Shown: positions 1-6,609, counted from the stretch's first letter. The stretch is 9,210 bases of DNA from Thermoplasmata archaeon (GCA_021797025.1 JAKAAK010000120.1:1-9210), one strand, 5' to 3'. The notes: generated by a model not told the origin, from the sequence alone. Program-made: numbers and translations.

Positions 1-193
1 AAAATACTTTCATGGATACGATGTTGTAATTTTAATTTCATTCTTTGTAGTAAATTTGATGGTTTTCGACCTAAATATACTGTAAATGTTAAGTCAATGT
101 ATAAATTTTGAATTCATTTGCATAAATTATGAAATATAACAAAATATATTAATTTTCGTTTTTTTTTGATATATTCAACAAAAATAATAACGT

Positions 194-201
194 ATTTATA
201 A
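194..201 (+). promoter_or_regulatory. TATA-like promoter of the winged-helix gene
   Basis: The box TTTATAAG is centred about 37 nt before the ATG at 235. With the usual archaeal spacing of about 26 nt, transcription would start near 223 and leave a leader of about 12 nt. That leader carries AGGGTGA at 224-230, a good SD match ending 4 nt before the ATG. Among the first genes of transcription units in this window with a visible upstream region, this is the only one with a clear SD. Confidence 0.45.
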
Positions 202-234
202 GTTAAATGTATATACTATTTGTAGGGTGAAAGT

Positions 235-555
235 ATGGTACAGGGTAAATTAGAGACTGTAAATTCGGTTGCAGAGGATATGGAGAAGAATGTAATAATT
301 AGAACATACATGGGTAGACCTTCCAAATTACATGAGAACCAGATGTGCATACTCAAGAACTGTATAGAAGAAAAAAAAGTCTGCACAGTTCGTGAAATCC
401 AGAAATATATTGAAGAGGAATTTGATGTTACCTATTCATCGAAGGAAGTTAGGGAAATACTCAGGAAATTCAATCTTAATTATTATCCGTTACTGAGAAA
501 ATACACATATGCAAGTTATTATGATGAAAAAATTATTAAGAAATTTGATTTTTAA
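235..555 (+). CDS. Winged-helix DNA-binding protein, IS630-transposase-like N-terminal domain only
   Basis: This 106-residue protein looks like the winged helix-turn-helix module at the front of IS630/Tc1-type transposases. It has a GRPSKL entry motif at residues 27-32 and a helical block with a helix-turn-helix at about 33-83, where TVREIQKYIEEEF leads into SSKEVREILRKF. In those transposases a basic linker and a DDE integrase domain of about 200 residues follow. Here the frame stops at 106, and the 137 nt before the next gene cannot hold a catalytic domain. The start is fixed by an in-frame TAG at 223-225, only 9 nt upstream, and by the SD AGGGTGA. A TATA-like box is present, so the gene could be expressed. 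It may be a domesticated DNA-binding protein or regulator, or a decayed transposon remnant. The fold is fairly secure; the target and role are unknown. Confidence 0.65.
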   Translation: MVQGKLETVNSVAEDMEKNVIIRTYMGRPSKLHENQMCILKNCIEEKKVCTVREIQKYIEEEFDVTYSSKEVREILRKFNLNYYPLLRKYTYASYYDEKIIKKFDF

Positions 556-560
556 CCAGT

Positions 561-584
561 ATTTTTATTTACATTTATCTTTTT
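561..584 (+). terminator. T-rich terminator after the winged-helix gene
   Basis: Two T-runs, TTTTTATTT (562-570) and TTTTT (580-584), lie just downstream of the stop at 555. Archaeal RNA polymerase terminates at such T-tracts without needing a hairpin, and none is obvious here. The call rests on position and composition only. Confidence 0.4.
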
Positions 585-662
585 CACAAATATCCCCATC
601 TGAAGCGAGAATTTTTTGATCGACGAAACCGGAAAACTCGTAGTATTATCGTGTAAGCAATA

Positions 663-671
663 TTTTTATAA
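663..671 (+). promoter_or_regulatory. TATA box of the phosphodiesterase gene (leaderless)
   Basis: TTTTTATAA is centred at about 667, 26 nt before the ATG at 693. The transcript should therefore begin at or next to the start codon. No SD sits at a workable distance (the preceding bases are ATTACTGGCG), which agrees with leaderless translation. Confidence 0.6.
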
Positions 672-692
672 TATTGAAATAAATTACTGGCG

Positions 693-1451
693 ATGGATAT
701 ATACGATTATATAAAATCCAATTTCACTGCAATAGGGCATAGAGGATTACCGTCCAAATATATAGAAAACACCATGGAATCATTCAGAAATGCTTTTAAA
801 TTTACCAGTATGGTTGAACTTGATGTTCACCTTAGCAATGATAATGAGGTTTTCGTAATACACGACTTCAACCTTGATAGACTTGCTTCCCTGGATCGGG
901 ACATAGAAAATATGAACTCAAGAGAAATCCAAGATGTTAACATAGGAAATCAAAAAATCCCCAGATTGAAGAACCTGCTAACCACATACAGGGACAAGTA
1001 TTTTCTTGTGGAATTAAAAACCGTGCATGATGATGGGTATATTATCAGAAATGAATTACCAATGTATACCTTAAATGCGATAAAAGAAACAGGTATGGAA
1101 GACCATGTTTGCATTATATCTTTTGACCCGTATGCAATAAGAAGAACAAGGGAATTGAACAAAACTATTATGCTAGGCCTGGATTATGACAGTCACTCAG
1201 AAATATATATAGGAAAAATAGACTGCAGTGACCTGAAATCAATGGGTATCTCTTTATATTTACCTGAATTCAAAGATGATTATATTTACAAGTTCATCGA
1301 GATTCATAAAGCCGGCTATTATGTCCTGCCTTGGACTATTGACAGTCCTCATGAAGCTGAAAAAATATGTAGTGCAGGTTTAAATGGATATCTTACAAAT
1401 AAGGTGGATGTAATGCCAGGAAATTGTCAATCCCTGAATAAGCAACCTTAA
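693..1451 (+). CDS. ugpQ: Glycerophosphodiester phosphodiesterase (GDPD/UgpQ family)
   Basis: Members of this family hydrolyse glycerophosphodiesters, such as deacylated phospholipid head groups, to an alcohol plus glycerol phosphate, using a divalent metal. The TIM-barrel signature is complete: GHRG with catalytic His16 and Arg17, Glu25-Asn26, metal ligands Glu42 and Asp44 in VELDVHLS, second catalytic His57 in VIHD, and Glu107-x-Lys109 in VELK. The C-terminal strand has the usual aromatic stretch VLPWTIDSP, but the customary TDxPD ending is replaced by LTNKVD. At 252 residues with no signal peptide or membrane segment, it should be a cytoplasmic single-domain enzyme. Archaeal lipids carry glycerol-1-phosphate, so its natural substrate may differ from the bacterial one. 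It has its own promoter; no T-tract separates it from the mutase operon 53 nt downstream, so read-through is possible. Confidence 0.88.
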   Translation: MDIYDYIKSNFTAIGHRGLPSKYIENTMESFRNAFKFTSMVELDVHLSNDNEVFVIHDFNLDRLASLDRDIENMNSREIQDVNIGNQKIPRLKNLLTTYRDKYFLVELKTVHDDGYIIRNELPMYTLNAIKETGMEDHVCIISFDPYAIRRTRELNKTIMLGLDYDSHSEIYIGKIDCSDLKSMGISLYLPEFKDDYIYKFIEIHKAGYYVLPWTIDSPHEAEKICSAGLNGYLTNKVDVMPGNCQSLNKQP

Positions 1452-1464
1452 TGCTCATATATCC

Positions 1465-1481
1465 TTATAAGAAAAATATTA
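1465..1481 (+). promoter_or_regulatory. TATA-like promoter of the acyl-CoA mutase operon
   Basis: TTATAA (1465-1470) and the adjoining AAAAATATTA (1472-1481) are both possible boxes. The second is centred about 27-28 nt before the ATG at 1505 and would give a leaderless mRNA. This fits the lack of an SD in the sequence just before the start. Which box is used cannot be settled by eye. Confidence 0.4.
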
Positions 1482-1504
1482 ATGCTTTTAGCTATTAAGA
1501 TAAT

Positions 1505-3208
1505 ATGGATAATTTCTGGGATATGAAAGTAAAGGAAATAATGCAATCATTCAGTGAAGATAAAAATTATGAGGAATGGAAAAAAAATGTTTTAAATCCA
1601 TGGAATAATAAGACGGGCTATAAGGATAAGAGAAGAGAAAATTCATCATCCATGCCTGTAAAAGAAGTTTATACAGCCGGAGACCTTCCCAAAAATGCTC
1701 AGACCAGAATCGGTAATCCAGGAGAGTATCCGTTTACCCGGGGGATATATCCAAATATGTACAGGGGAAGAAACTGGACTATGCGTATGTTTTCAGGTTT
1801 CGGAACACCGGATGATACCAACAGGAGGCTCAAATATTTAATAGAAAATGGAGAAACCGGGCTCAGTATAGCATTCGATATGCCCACACTTTACGGTTAT
1901 GACTGTGACAGCAAAAGAGCCGAGGGTGAGGTTGGAAAATGCGGGGTGAATGTTTCATCATTACATGACATGGAAAGAATATTTGATGGCATAGACCTTT
2001 CGAAGGTAAGTACATCCATGACAATAAATGCCCCTGCTGCTATATTGACAGCTATGTATTTCGTTCTTGCAGAGAAAAAAGGGATTCCACTTGAAAAAAT
2101 TTCGGGAACAGTACAGGCAGATATATTGAAGGAGTACATAGCCCAGAAAGAGTGGATGTATCCACCAGAAGCCCATCTAAGACTCATCAGGGATATGCTT
2201 GTATATTCAACAGAACATGTTCCTAAATGGAATTATATAAGCGTTTCCGGATATCATATAAGGGAAGCGGGATCGAGTGCAGTTCAGGAACTGGCATTCA
2301 CACTAGCAGACGGTTTCTATTATATTGAAATGGGCATAGATGCGGGGTTGAATGTTGATGATTTCGCACCCAGAACCTCATTTTTCTTTAATTCTTCTAT
2401 CAATTTCTTCGAGGAAATTGCCAAATTTAGAGCAGCAAGACGCATATGGGCAACGGTACTGAAAGAGAAATACCATGCAAAGAACCCAAAGAGTATGGCA
2501 TTAAAATTCCATACACAGACATCTGGATACACCCTTACATGGCAGCAGCCTTTGAACAATATAGTTAGAACAACAATAGAGGCAATGGCAGCTGTACTGG
2601 GAGGAACTCAGAGTCTGCATACCAACTCCTACGATGAGGCATGGGCACTCCCAACAGATGATGCTGTTAAAGTTGCACTTAGGACGCAGCAGATAATTGC
2701 AGAGGAAACTGGAATAACCGATGTTATTGACCCTCTGGGTGGTTCCTATTATCTTGAAAGGCTTACATGTGAAATGGAAATAGAAGCATACAAGTATTTT
2801 TCGGAAATTGAAAAAATGGGGGGAATTCTCAATGCTGTAAAGTCAGGATATTTACAGAAGGAAATAGCTGACACATCCTATAAAAAACAGCTGAAAATAG
2901 AAAAAGGAGACGACGTAATAGTTGGAGTAAATAAGTATGTGGATGAGGATGAAAAGCCCATAAACACTTTGAAAATCAGTGATGTGGCAGAGAAAGGACA
3001 GATCAGGAGCTTGGAGGATATCAGGAAGAAAAGGGATGAATCGAAGGTTTCCAGATCCCTTGAGAACCTGCATAAGGCAATGGAGGATGACAGCATAAAT
3101 CTCATGCCATATATAATGGAATGTGTAAGAAACTACTGCACACTGGAAGAAATATCAAATGTAGGGAGGGAGATATTTGGTGAATGGAAAGAGCCAAAAA
3201 TATACTGA
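1505..3208 (+). CDS. icmA: B12-dependent acyl-CoA mutase large subunit (methylmalonyl-CoA mutase family, isobutyryl-CoA mutase-like)
   Basis: This is the catalytic TIM-barrel subunit of an adenosylcobalamin-dependent acyl-CoA mutase, without the B12 domain, which is encoded by the next gene. At 567 residues it matches split large subunits such as Streptomyces IcmA. Family blocks are clear: NPGEYPFTRGIY (71-82), FDMPTLYGYD (124-133), SGTVQADILKEY (200-211), ISVSGYHIREAG (245-256, conserved His251), FAPRTSFFF (287-295), GGTQSLHTN (366-374) and DPLGGSYY (409-416). By alignment from memory to Propionibacterium mutase, Tyr89 corresponds to Phe96 (MRMFSGFG) and Arg207, which binds the substrate carboxylate, to Gln214 (IAQKEW). 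The position that is Asp117 in 2-hydroxyisobutyryl-CoA mutase is Ala123. Phe/Ala/Gln is the isobutyryl-CoA mutase pattern, implying isobutyryl-CoA to n-butyryl-CoA conversion rather than methylmalonyl-CoA to succinyl-CoA. The family is near certain; the substrate is inferred, and automatic annotation may say methylmalonyl-CoA mutase. Confidence 0.9.
   Translation: MDNFWDMKVKEIMQSFSEDKNYEEWKKNVLNPWNNKTGYKDKRRENSSSMPVKEVYTAGDLPKNAQTRIGNPGEYPFTRGIYPNMYRGRNWTMRMFSGFGTPDDTNRRLKYLIENGETGLSIAFDMPTLYGYDCDSKRAEGEVGKCGVNVSSLHDMERIFDGIDLSKVSTSMTINAPAAILTAMYFVLAEKKGIPLEKISGTVQADILKEYIAQKEWMYPPEAHLRLIRDMLVYSTEHVPKWNYISVSGYHIREAGSSAVQELAFTLADGFYYIEMGIDAGLNVDDFAPRTSFFFNSSINFFEEIAKFRAARRIWATVLKEKYHAKNPKSMALKFHTQTSGYTLTWQQPLNNIVRTTIEAMAAVLGGTQSLHTNSYDEAWALPTDDAVKVALRTQQIIAEETGITDVIDPLGGSYYLERLTCEMEIEAYKYFSEIEKMGGILNAVKSGYLQKEIADTSYKKQLKIEKGDDVIVGVNKYVDEDEKPINTLKISDVAEKGQIRSLEDIRKKRDESKVSRSLENLHKAMEDDSINLMPYIMECVRNYCTLEEISNVGREIFGEWKEPKIY
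3164..3170 (+). promoter_or_regulatory. Strong ribosome-binding site deciding the small-subunit start
   Basis: GGGAGGG lies inside the 3' end of the large-subunit gene. Its GGAGG core (3165-3169) is 7 nt before a TTG at 3177 and 10 nt before a GTG at 3180. No in-frame ATG is near, so the small subunit must start at one of these rare codons. Confidence 0.6.
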
Positions 3209-3626
3209 AGCTCCTGTAAAGGTTCTGCTGGCCAAACCTGCAATTGATGGACATGATCGTGGTATTTTTGTCCTGGCAAAGGCATTCAGGGATGCAGGCA
3301 TGGATGTTATTTATGCCGGACTGTTACCGACCCCGGAGGAGGTGGTCGATACTGCCATCAATGAGGACGTGGACGTAATAGCCCTTAGCCTTTTAAATGG
3401 AGCACATATGACTGCATTCAGAAATGTCGTGGAAATACTAAAAAAACGTGGTGTAAATGATATTGCTGTGGTCGGAGGTGGAATTATACCTGACGAGGAT
3501 AAGCCAGCACTTGAAAAAATGGGAATAACAGGCAACTTCGGCCCCGGAACTCCACTGAGCGTAATAATAGATCATATTAAAGTTAGAGCAAGAGAAGTAA
3601 GGAAACTGAGGGAAAATGAATACTGA
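3177..3626 (+). CDS. icmB: Acyl-CoA mutase small subunit, B12-binding
   Basis: This is the cobalamin-binding partner of the large subunit upstream. The base-off/His-on B12 signature is complete: Lys20, Asp24-x-His26-x-x-Gly29 in AKPAIDGHDRG (His26 replaces dimethylbenzimidazole as lower cobalt ligand), Ser71-x-Leu73 in ALSLLNGAH, and the glycine run Gly100-102 in VVGGGIIP. These spacings match Lys604, Asp608 and His610 of the fused Propionibacterium enzyme. At 149 residues it has the usual size of separate small subunits (about 135-150). The TTG at 3177 is adopted, with GTG at 3180 an equal alternative. Either way it overlaps the large-subunit gene by about 30 nt, so translation is probably coupled and the subunits made in step. 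Family and cofactor are certain; substrate type follows the large subunit. Confidence 0.92.
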   Translation: MVNGKSQKYTEAPVKVLLAKPAIDGHDRGIFVLAKAFRDAGMDVIYAGLLPTPEEVVDTAINEDVDVIALSLLNGAHMTAFRNVVEILKKRGVNDIAVVGGGIIPDEDKPALEKMGITGNFGPGTPLSVIIDHIKVRAREVRKLRENEY

Positions 3627-4530
3627 AGTACTGGTAAAGGGTATATTGAATGGAGACTATAGGGCAATTGCCAGATCCATATCCCTCATAGAAAACTCAG
3701 GCTATAATATGAGGAAGGATATAATAAGCAAAATATACAGATACGGCAACGCGAAGGTCATCGGGATTACCGGTCCTCCCGGAGTAGGGAAGAGCACTTC
3801 CATCGGTAATCTGGCGCCTTTGCTGGCTGCACATGGAAGGGTTGCGGTGCTTGCTATAGACCCTGCAAGCCCATTTTCTGGAGGTGCTATTATGGGCAAC
3901 AGGATACGAATGCAAGCTGCCCTGAGCAAAAAAGGAATATATATGAGAAGCACATCCAACAGGCTCTACAACGGGGGTTTATCTGAATACACATGGGACA
4001 TTATAAAAGTACTGGAAGCCGCGGGCAATGATTTCATAATACTGGAAACTGTCGGCTCAGGACAGGCAGATGTGGATATTATGAACATAGCAGATATAAC
4101 ATGTGTATTTCTTGCACCGGGCCTGGGAGATGAAATACAGGCAATAAAGTCAGGTATAATGGAAATAGGGGATATATTTGTAATTAACAAAATCGATCGG
4201 GAGGGTTCATATCTCGCAATCAAGGATATAAGGGAATCGCTTAACATGAGCAATAAACTGGAAACTCCGGTTATTGGAGTCAATTCGCTTACAGGGGAAA
4301 ACTATGATAAACTGGTAAAAAGTATACTTGAAATAAGGCCAAAAAATCCACGTGAAAAATATTATAAAAAACTTAAAATGGTGGTCATGGAAGCTATTTA
4401 CAATAAATATTCTGATTATGTTGACAGGATAGAATTCGAAGATAACCCTCTGAATGAAGATCCGTACACAATGGCGGAACAAATACTGGTAAGGGATAAC
4501 AAAAACTTCAGGGAAGTAAAGGACAGGTAA
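3616..4530 (+). CDS. meaB: MeaB/ArgK-family GTPase, B12-mutase chaperone
   Basis: G-proteins of this family bind B12 mutases, gate cofactor loading and eject damaged cobalamin using GTP. Visible motifs are the P-loop GPPGVGKS (53-60), AIDPASPFSGGAIMGNRIRM (80-99, Mg-binding Asp82 region), the switch/Walker B segment ILETVGSGQAD (142-152), the base-specificity motif NKID (191-194), and a C-terminal DPYTMAEQIL like the DPYTAA element of homologues. Two positions differ from the usual ETVGVGQS: Ser148 for Val and Ala151 for Ser. At 304 residues it is slightly shorter than bacterial MeaB (about 330) but looks complete. The ATG at 3616 overlaps the small-subunit stop by 11 nt and is preceded by TGAGGG, again suggesting coupled translation. 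Old annotations calling this family an arginine/ornithine transport ATPase (ArgK) do not apply next to a mutase. Confidence 0.93.
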   Translation: MNTEVLVKGILNGDYRAIARSISLIENSGYNMRKDIISKIYRYGNAKVIGITGPPGVGKSTSIGNLAPLLAAHGRVAVLAIDPASPFSGGAIMGNRIRMQAALSKKGIYMRSTSNRLYNGGLSEYTWDIIKVLEAAGNDFIILETVGSGQADVDIMNIADITCVFLAPGLGDEIQAIKSGIMEIGDIFVINKIDREGSYLAIKDIRESLNMSNKLETPVIGVNSLTGENYDKLVKSILEIRPKNPREKYYKKLKMVVMEAIYNKYSDYVDRIEFEDNPLNEDPYTMAEQILVRDNKNFREVKDR

Positions 4531-4571
4531 TGAGAATATAGAAATAGTTATAGAAACAGGAATAGCTGAAA

Positions 4572-4601
4572 TTTTTTCACCTTATTGCCATAAAATAAGT
4601 G
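4572..4601 (+). terminator. T-tract plus hairpin after the mutase operon
   Basis: A T6 run (4572-4577) lies 42 nt after the GTPase stop. Just after it, CACCTTATT (4578-4586) and AATAAGTG (4594-4601) can pair with one bulged C. The T-tract alone suits archaeal termination. The hairpin lies on its wrong side for a bacterial-type terminator and may be incidental. Confidence 0.35.
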
Positions 4602-4620
4602 TATGATGAATATTAACGTA

Positions 4621-4646
4621 AACTTTTAGTACTCATAATTTATATT
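4621..4646 (+). promoter_or_regulatory. Probable promoter region of the small heat-shock gene
   Basis: Two A/T boxes compete. CTTTTA (4623-4628) is about 27 nt before the ATG at 4653 and would give a leaderless mRNA. The better-looking TTTATATT (4639-4646) would start transcription near 4668 and favour an internal ATG at 4689 (Met13). No SD precedes either start. The sequence alone does not decide. Confidence 0.3.
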
Positions 4647-4652
4647 TGAGAT

Positions 4653-5033
4653 ATGTACAGACCGTTAAAATATTACTCTGATGAGTTTATGAAGAATATT
4701 AACAACAGAGCAAGGGAAATTATGAGCTATATGTATCCAGCTGTTACAATGTATGAAGATAATGGATATATAGGAATTGAGGCAGACCTTCCGGGATTTG
4801 ACAGAAACAATATAAAGGTTACACTTGAAAAAAATGCCATAGTGATAAGGGCAGATAGAGAAATAAAACCTGAAGGCACAGTTTTTGAAAATCAGAGACC
4901 TGACAAGGTCTTTAAAAGAATGTCACTTCCTTTAGAAGTTGACAGGGAACAGGATTTTACAGCAAGGTATACTGATGGTGTGCTTTCTTTGAGGATACCT
5001 GTTAAGAATGTAAAAACCGTAAAAATTGAGTGA
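4653..5033 (+). CDS. hsp20: Small heat-shock protein, Hsp20/alpha-crystallin family
   Basis: This ATP-independent holdase binds unfolding proteins as a large oligomer in the cytoplasm. The alpha-crystallin domain spans about residues 30-118, with the early strand motif GIEADLPGF (41-49) and the family hallmark DGVLSLRIPV (108-117). The C-terminal tail VKIE carries a short V/I-x-I element like the one that plugs into neighbouring subunits during oligomer assembly. The N-terminal arm is short and Tyr/Met-rich, as is common in archaeal members. At 126 residues the length is typical. The ATG at 4653 is taken; a start at Met13 (4689) is possible. The gene stands alone and ends only 16 nt from the oppositely oriented kinase-like gene. 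Heat or acid induction would be expected from the family, but no operator was recognised. Confidence 0.9.
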   Translation: MYRPLKYYSDEFMKNINNRAREIMSYMYPAVTMYEDNGYIGIEADLPGFDRNNIKVTLEKNAIVIRADREIKPEGTVFENQRPDKVFKRMSLPLEVDREQDFTARYTDGVLSLRIPVKNVKTVKIE

Positions 5034-5045
5034 TAGATTACTGAA

Positions 5046-5062
5046 ATATTTATTTATTTTTT
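5046..5062 (+). terminator. T-rich terminator after hsp20
   Basis: The sequence after the hsp20 stop is T-rich and ends in TTTTTT (5057-5062). It lies inside the 3' end of the convergent kinase-like gene, so the tract would serve as terminator for one gene while coding on the other strand. Confidence 0.4.
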
Positions 5063-6579
5063 AATATTAATAAAAATAAAACTACATCCACTACCATTAT
5101 AATATAAGAAATTAGTGGATGAATTCTTGAAAGTAAAACCATTGCTATAAATAGTGCCGATAGGAACACTGTTGCAGGAAGTTTCTTAGATTCCTGAGCC
5201 GGCATTTCCTGTTCTTCCAGCCTCCGTTTCATGAGGGGAAGAACATCAAGCCCTTTTTCCAGAGATATTACAGCTTTCTGTGCAAATTCATTTAATTCCT
5301 TCATGTAAAGCTCCTGAAGCATTCCCTCATTGTAAAGAATATCTCTCAGCACAATAACAAATTTGAAATTTGGATCAAGTGTTTTGCAGATACCCTCAAG
5401 AAGGGATGACATTCTCATATAAAGTACCAGCTCCCGTGGAAGGTGGAATGGAAACTCGAAGATTACATTATTTGCAATAGCGAGCAGTTCCCTAATGTCC
5501 ATTTCATTCACATTTGTTCCAGAGAGATTGGCTATAGAAAGTTCTATTCCCTTTCTCACTATCCCCCTGTTTGCAGCCGGTGAAAGTGCATTTAATTGAA
5601 TCAGAGAATCCATTATGGTATCAGGGTCCTTGTTGATCAATCCATCATAAAGCTTTAAAAGTTTAAACCTAGTTTCATCATCCAGTTTCCCCACCATCCC
5701 AAAATCATAAAGTATAATCCTGCCGTCCTTCGAAATAGATATGTTCCCGGGATGTGGGTCTGCATGGAATATATCGTTTCGCAAAAGCATGCGTATAAAG
5801 GTTATATCCAGATCATGGGCAAGCTTTGGAAGATTTACTCCATTTTCACCAAGTTGTTTAACATCTGTAACTTTTATTCCTTCAATATATGTAAGTATTA
5901 AAACCTGCTTTGAAGCAAACAAAACATCGGGTATAATTATATCGTATTTCTTTATGTTGGCCCTTATTCTCCTTATATTCTCAGCCTCGATGAGATAATT
6001 AGTTTCATCGTAAATTCTAGCAGAAAAATCAGAGATCACATTTGAGATGCTTATATACAGAAAATTATCTATGAATCTCCTGAATAGATTAAGCAGTTTT
6101 TTTATAATAATTAGATCCCTTTTGAGTATTCTATCTATATCGTGCCTGTTTACCTTTACAGCGGCATCTATTCCCCTGTATCTTGCTCTGTAAACCTGTC
6201 CCAGGGATGCACCTGATATGGCATCCTCATCGAATTCATCAAAAACCTTATCGAGATTCCCAACATTTTCTTCTATTAGTCTGCGTGCATAGGCAAAATT
6301 ATCCGGTGGTACTCTGTCCTGAAGATCAGAGAATGCCTTTAAATATTCCTTCGGCAATAAATCAGGACGGGCAGAAAGCACCTGCCCAAGTTTGATAAAT
6401 GTTGGGCCCAGTTGGATGAATGTATTTACTGCTGTTCTACCATGCTTCTCAATTCTATAATCATATTCCTCCTGACGCCTTGATTTTTTTCTATCAGAGC
6501 TGAATTTGAGGAAGACTGGTAGCAACTTAAATAAATATCGAGTTTCCGTACTTCTTATCTTTTTAACGTCATCATTCAC
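5050..6579 (-). CDS. ubiB: ABC1/UbiB-family atypical protein kinase-like membrane protein
   Basis: This is a 509-residue protein of the ABC1/ADCK/UbiB family, whose best-known members support isoprenoid-quinone synthesis through an atypical kinase or ATPase fold. Family marks are the KxGQ motif (Lys63-Leu-Gly-Gln66 in FIKLGQVLSARPDLLP), a variant Ala-rich loop SGASLGQVYRAR (122-133; AAASIGQV is usual), ATP-contacting Lys142 in AAVKVNRHDI, EAENIRR (198-204), the catalytic loop FHADPHPGN (271-279) and metal-binding YDFGMVG (291-297). Two hydrophobic segments at about 468-483 and 488-506 form a C-terminal membrane hairpin typical of the family. The gene starts with GTG: the same frame has a stop 27 nt upstream (6604-6606) and no ATG between. 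Thermoplasmatales respire with menaquinone-type quinones, so a quinone or isoprenoid-lipid role is plausible, but the archaeal function is unproven. The symbol denotes family only. Confidence 0.88.
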   Translation of the reverse strand: MNDDVKKIRSTETRYLFKLLPVFLKFSSDRKKSRRQEEYDYRIEKHGRTAVNTFIQLGPTFIKLGQVLSARPDLLPKEYLKAFSDLQDRVPPDNFAYARRLIEENVGNLDKVFDEFDEDAISGASLGQVYRARYRGIDAAVKVNRHDIDRILKRDLIIIKKLLNLFRRFIDNFLYISISNVISDFSARIYDETNYLIEAENIRRIRANIKKYDIIIPDVLFASKQVLILTYIEGIKVTDVKQLGENGVNLPKLAHDLDITFIRMLLRNDIFHADPHPGNISISKDGRIILYDFGMVGKLDDETRFKLLKLYDGLINKDPDTIMDSLIQLNALSPAANRGIVRKGIELSIANLSGTNVNEMDIRELLAIANNVIFEFPFHLPRELVLYMRMSSLLEGICKTLDPNFKFVIVLRDILYNEGMLQELYMKELNEFAQKAVISLEKGLDVLPLMKRRLEEQEMPAQESKKLPATVFLSALFIAMVLLSRIHPLISYIIMVVDVVLFLLILKNK

Positions 6580-6598
6580 TGTTGCAAATTCATAACGG

Positions 6599-6609
6599 CT
6601 TTTTAATAC
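6599..6609 (-). promoter_or_regulatory. TATA-like box of the UbiB-family gene (leaderless GTG start)
   Basis: On the minus strand the sequence reads GTATTAAAAAG, centred about 25-26 nt before the GTG at 6579. This places the transcript start at the start codon and supports that unusual start. No SD is visible in the sequence just before it (GAATTTGCAACA). Confidence 0.45.

Noticed and set aside
1..111. Two open frames run in from the left edge: one to a TAA at 83-85 (27 codons, hydrophobic, like the end of a membrane protein) and one to a TGA at 109-111 (36 codons).
   Set aside because: They are in different frames and at most one can be real. Both are too short to recognise and have no start in the window, so a partial gene cannot be supported.
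235..555. A complete insertion sequence around the winged-helix gene.
   Set aside because: No inverted terminal repeats, target duplication or catalytic DDE segment could be found on either side.
601..660. A slightly less A/T-rich patch with CGAG and CTCG arms that could form a long-loop hairpin before the phosphodiesterase gene.
   Set aside because: Four-base arms around a loop of about 25-30 nt are not meaningful, and no riboswitch or binding-site pattern was recognised.
3966..4283. Long open frames on the strand opposite the mutase operon (for example 3966-4283, 1897-2187, 3702-3959).
   Set aside because: They lie antisense to strongly conserved coding regions and encode low-complexity Ser/Pro/Ile-rich peptides with no motif, so they are shadow frames.
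4531..4652. Possible small RNA or extra gene in the gap after the GTPase gene.
   Set aside because: Only a T-tract, one weak bulged hairpin and A/T-rich promoter-like sequence are present. No open frame of useful length or conserved RNA structure was recognised.
5741..5998. Plus-strand open frames opposite the UbiB-like gene, the dehydrogenase (7596-7886, 7932-8141) and the TPR gene (8541-8726).
   Set aside because: The minus-strand products carry full family motifs. The plus-strand peptides show none and are explained by codon bias of the real genes.
6591..6593. An ATG just upstream of the UbiB-like gene as its start.
   Set aside because: It is out of frame and reaches a stop after five codons. 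The in-frame GTG at 6579 fits the promoter spacing better.
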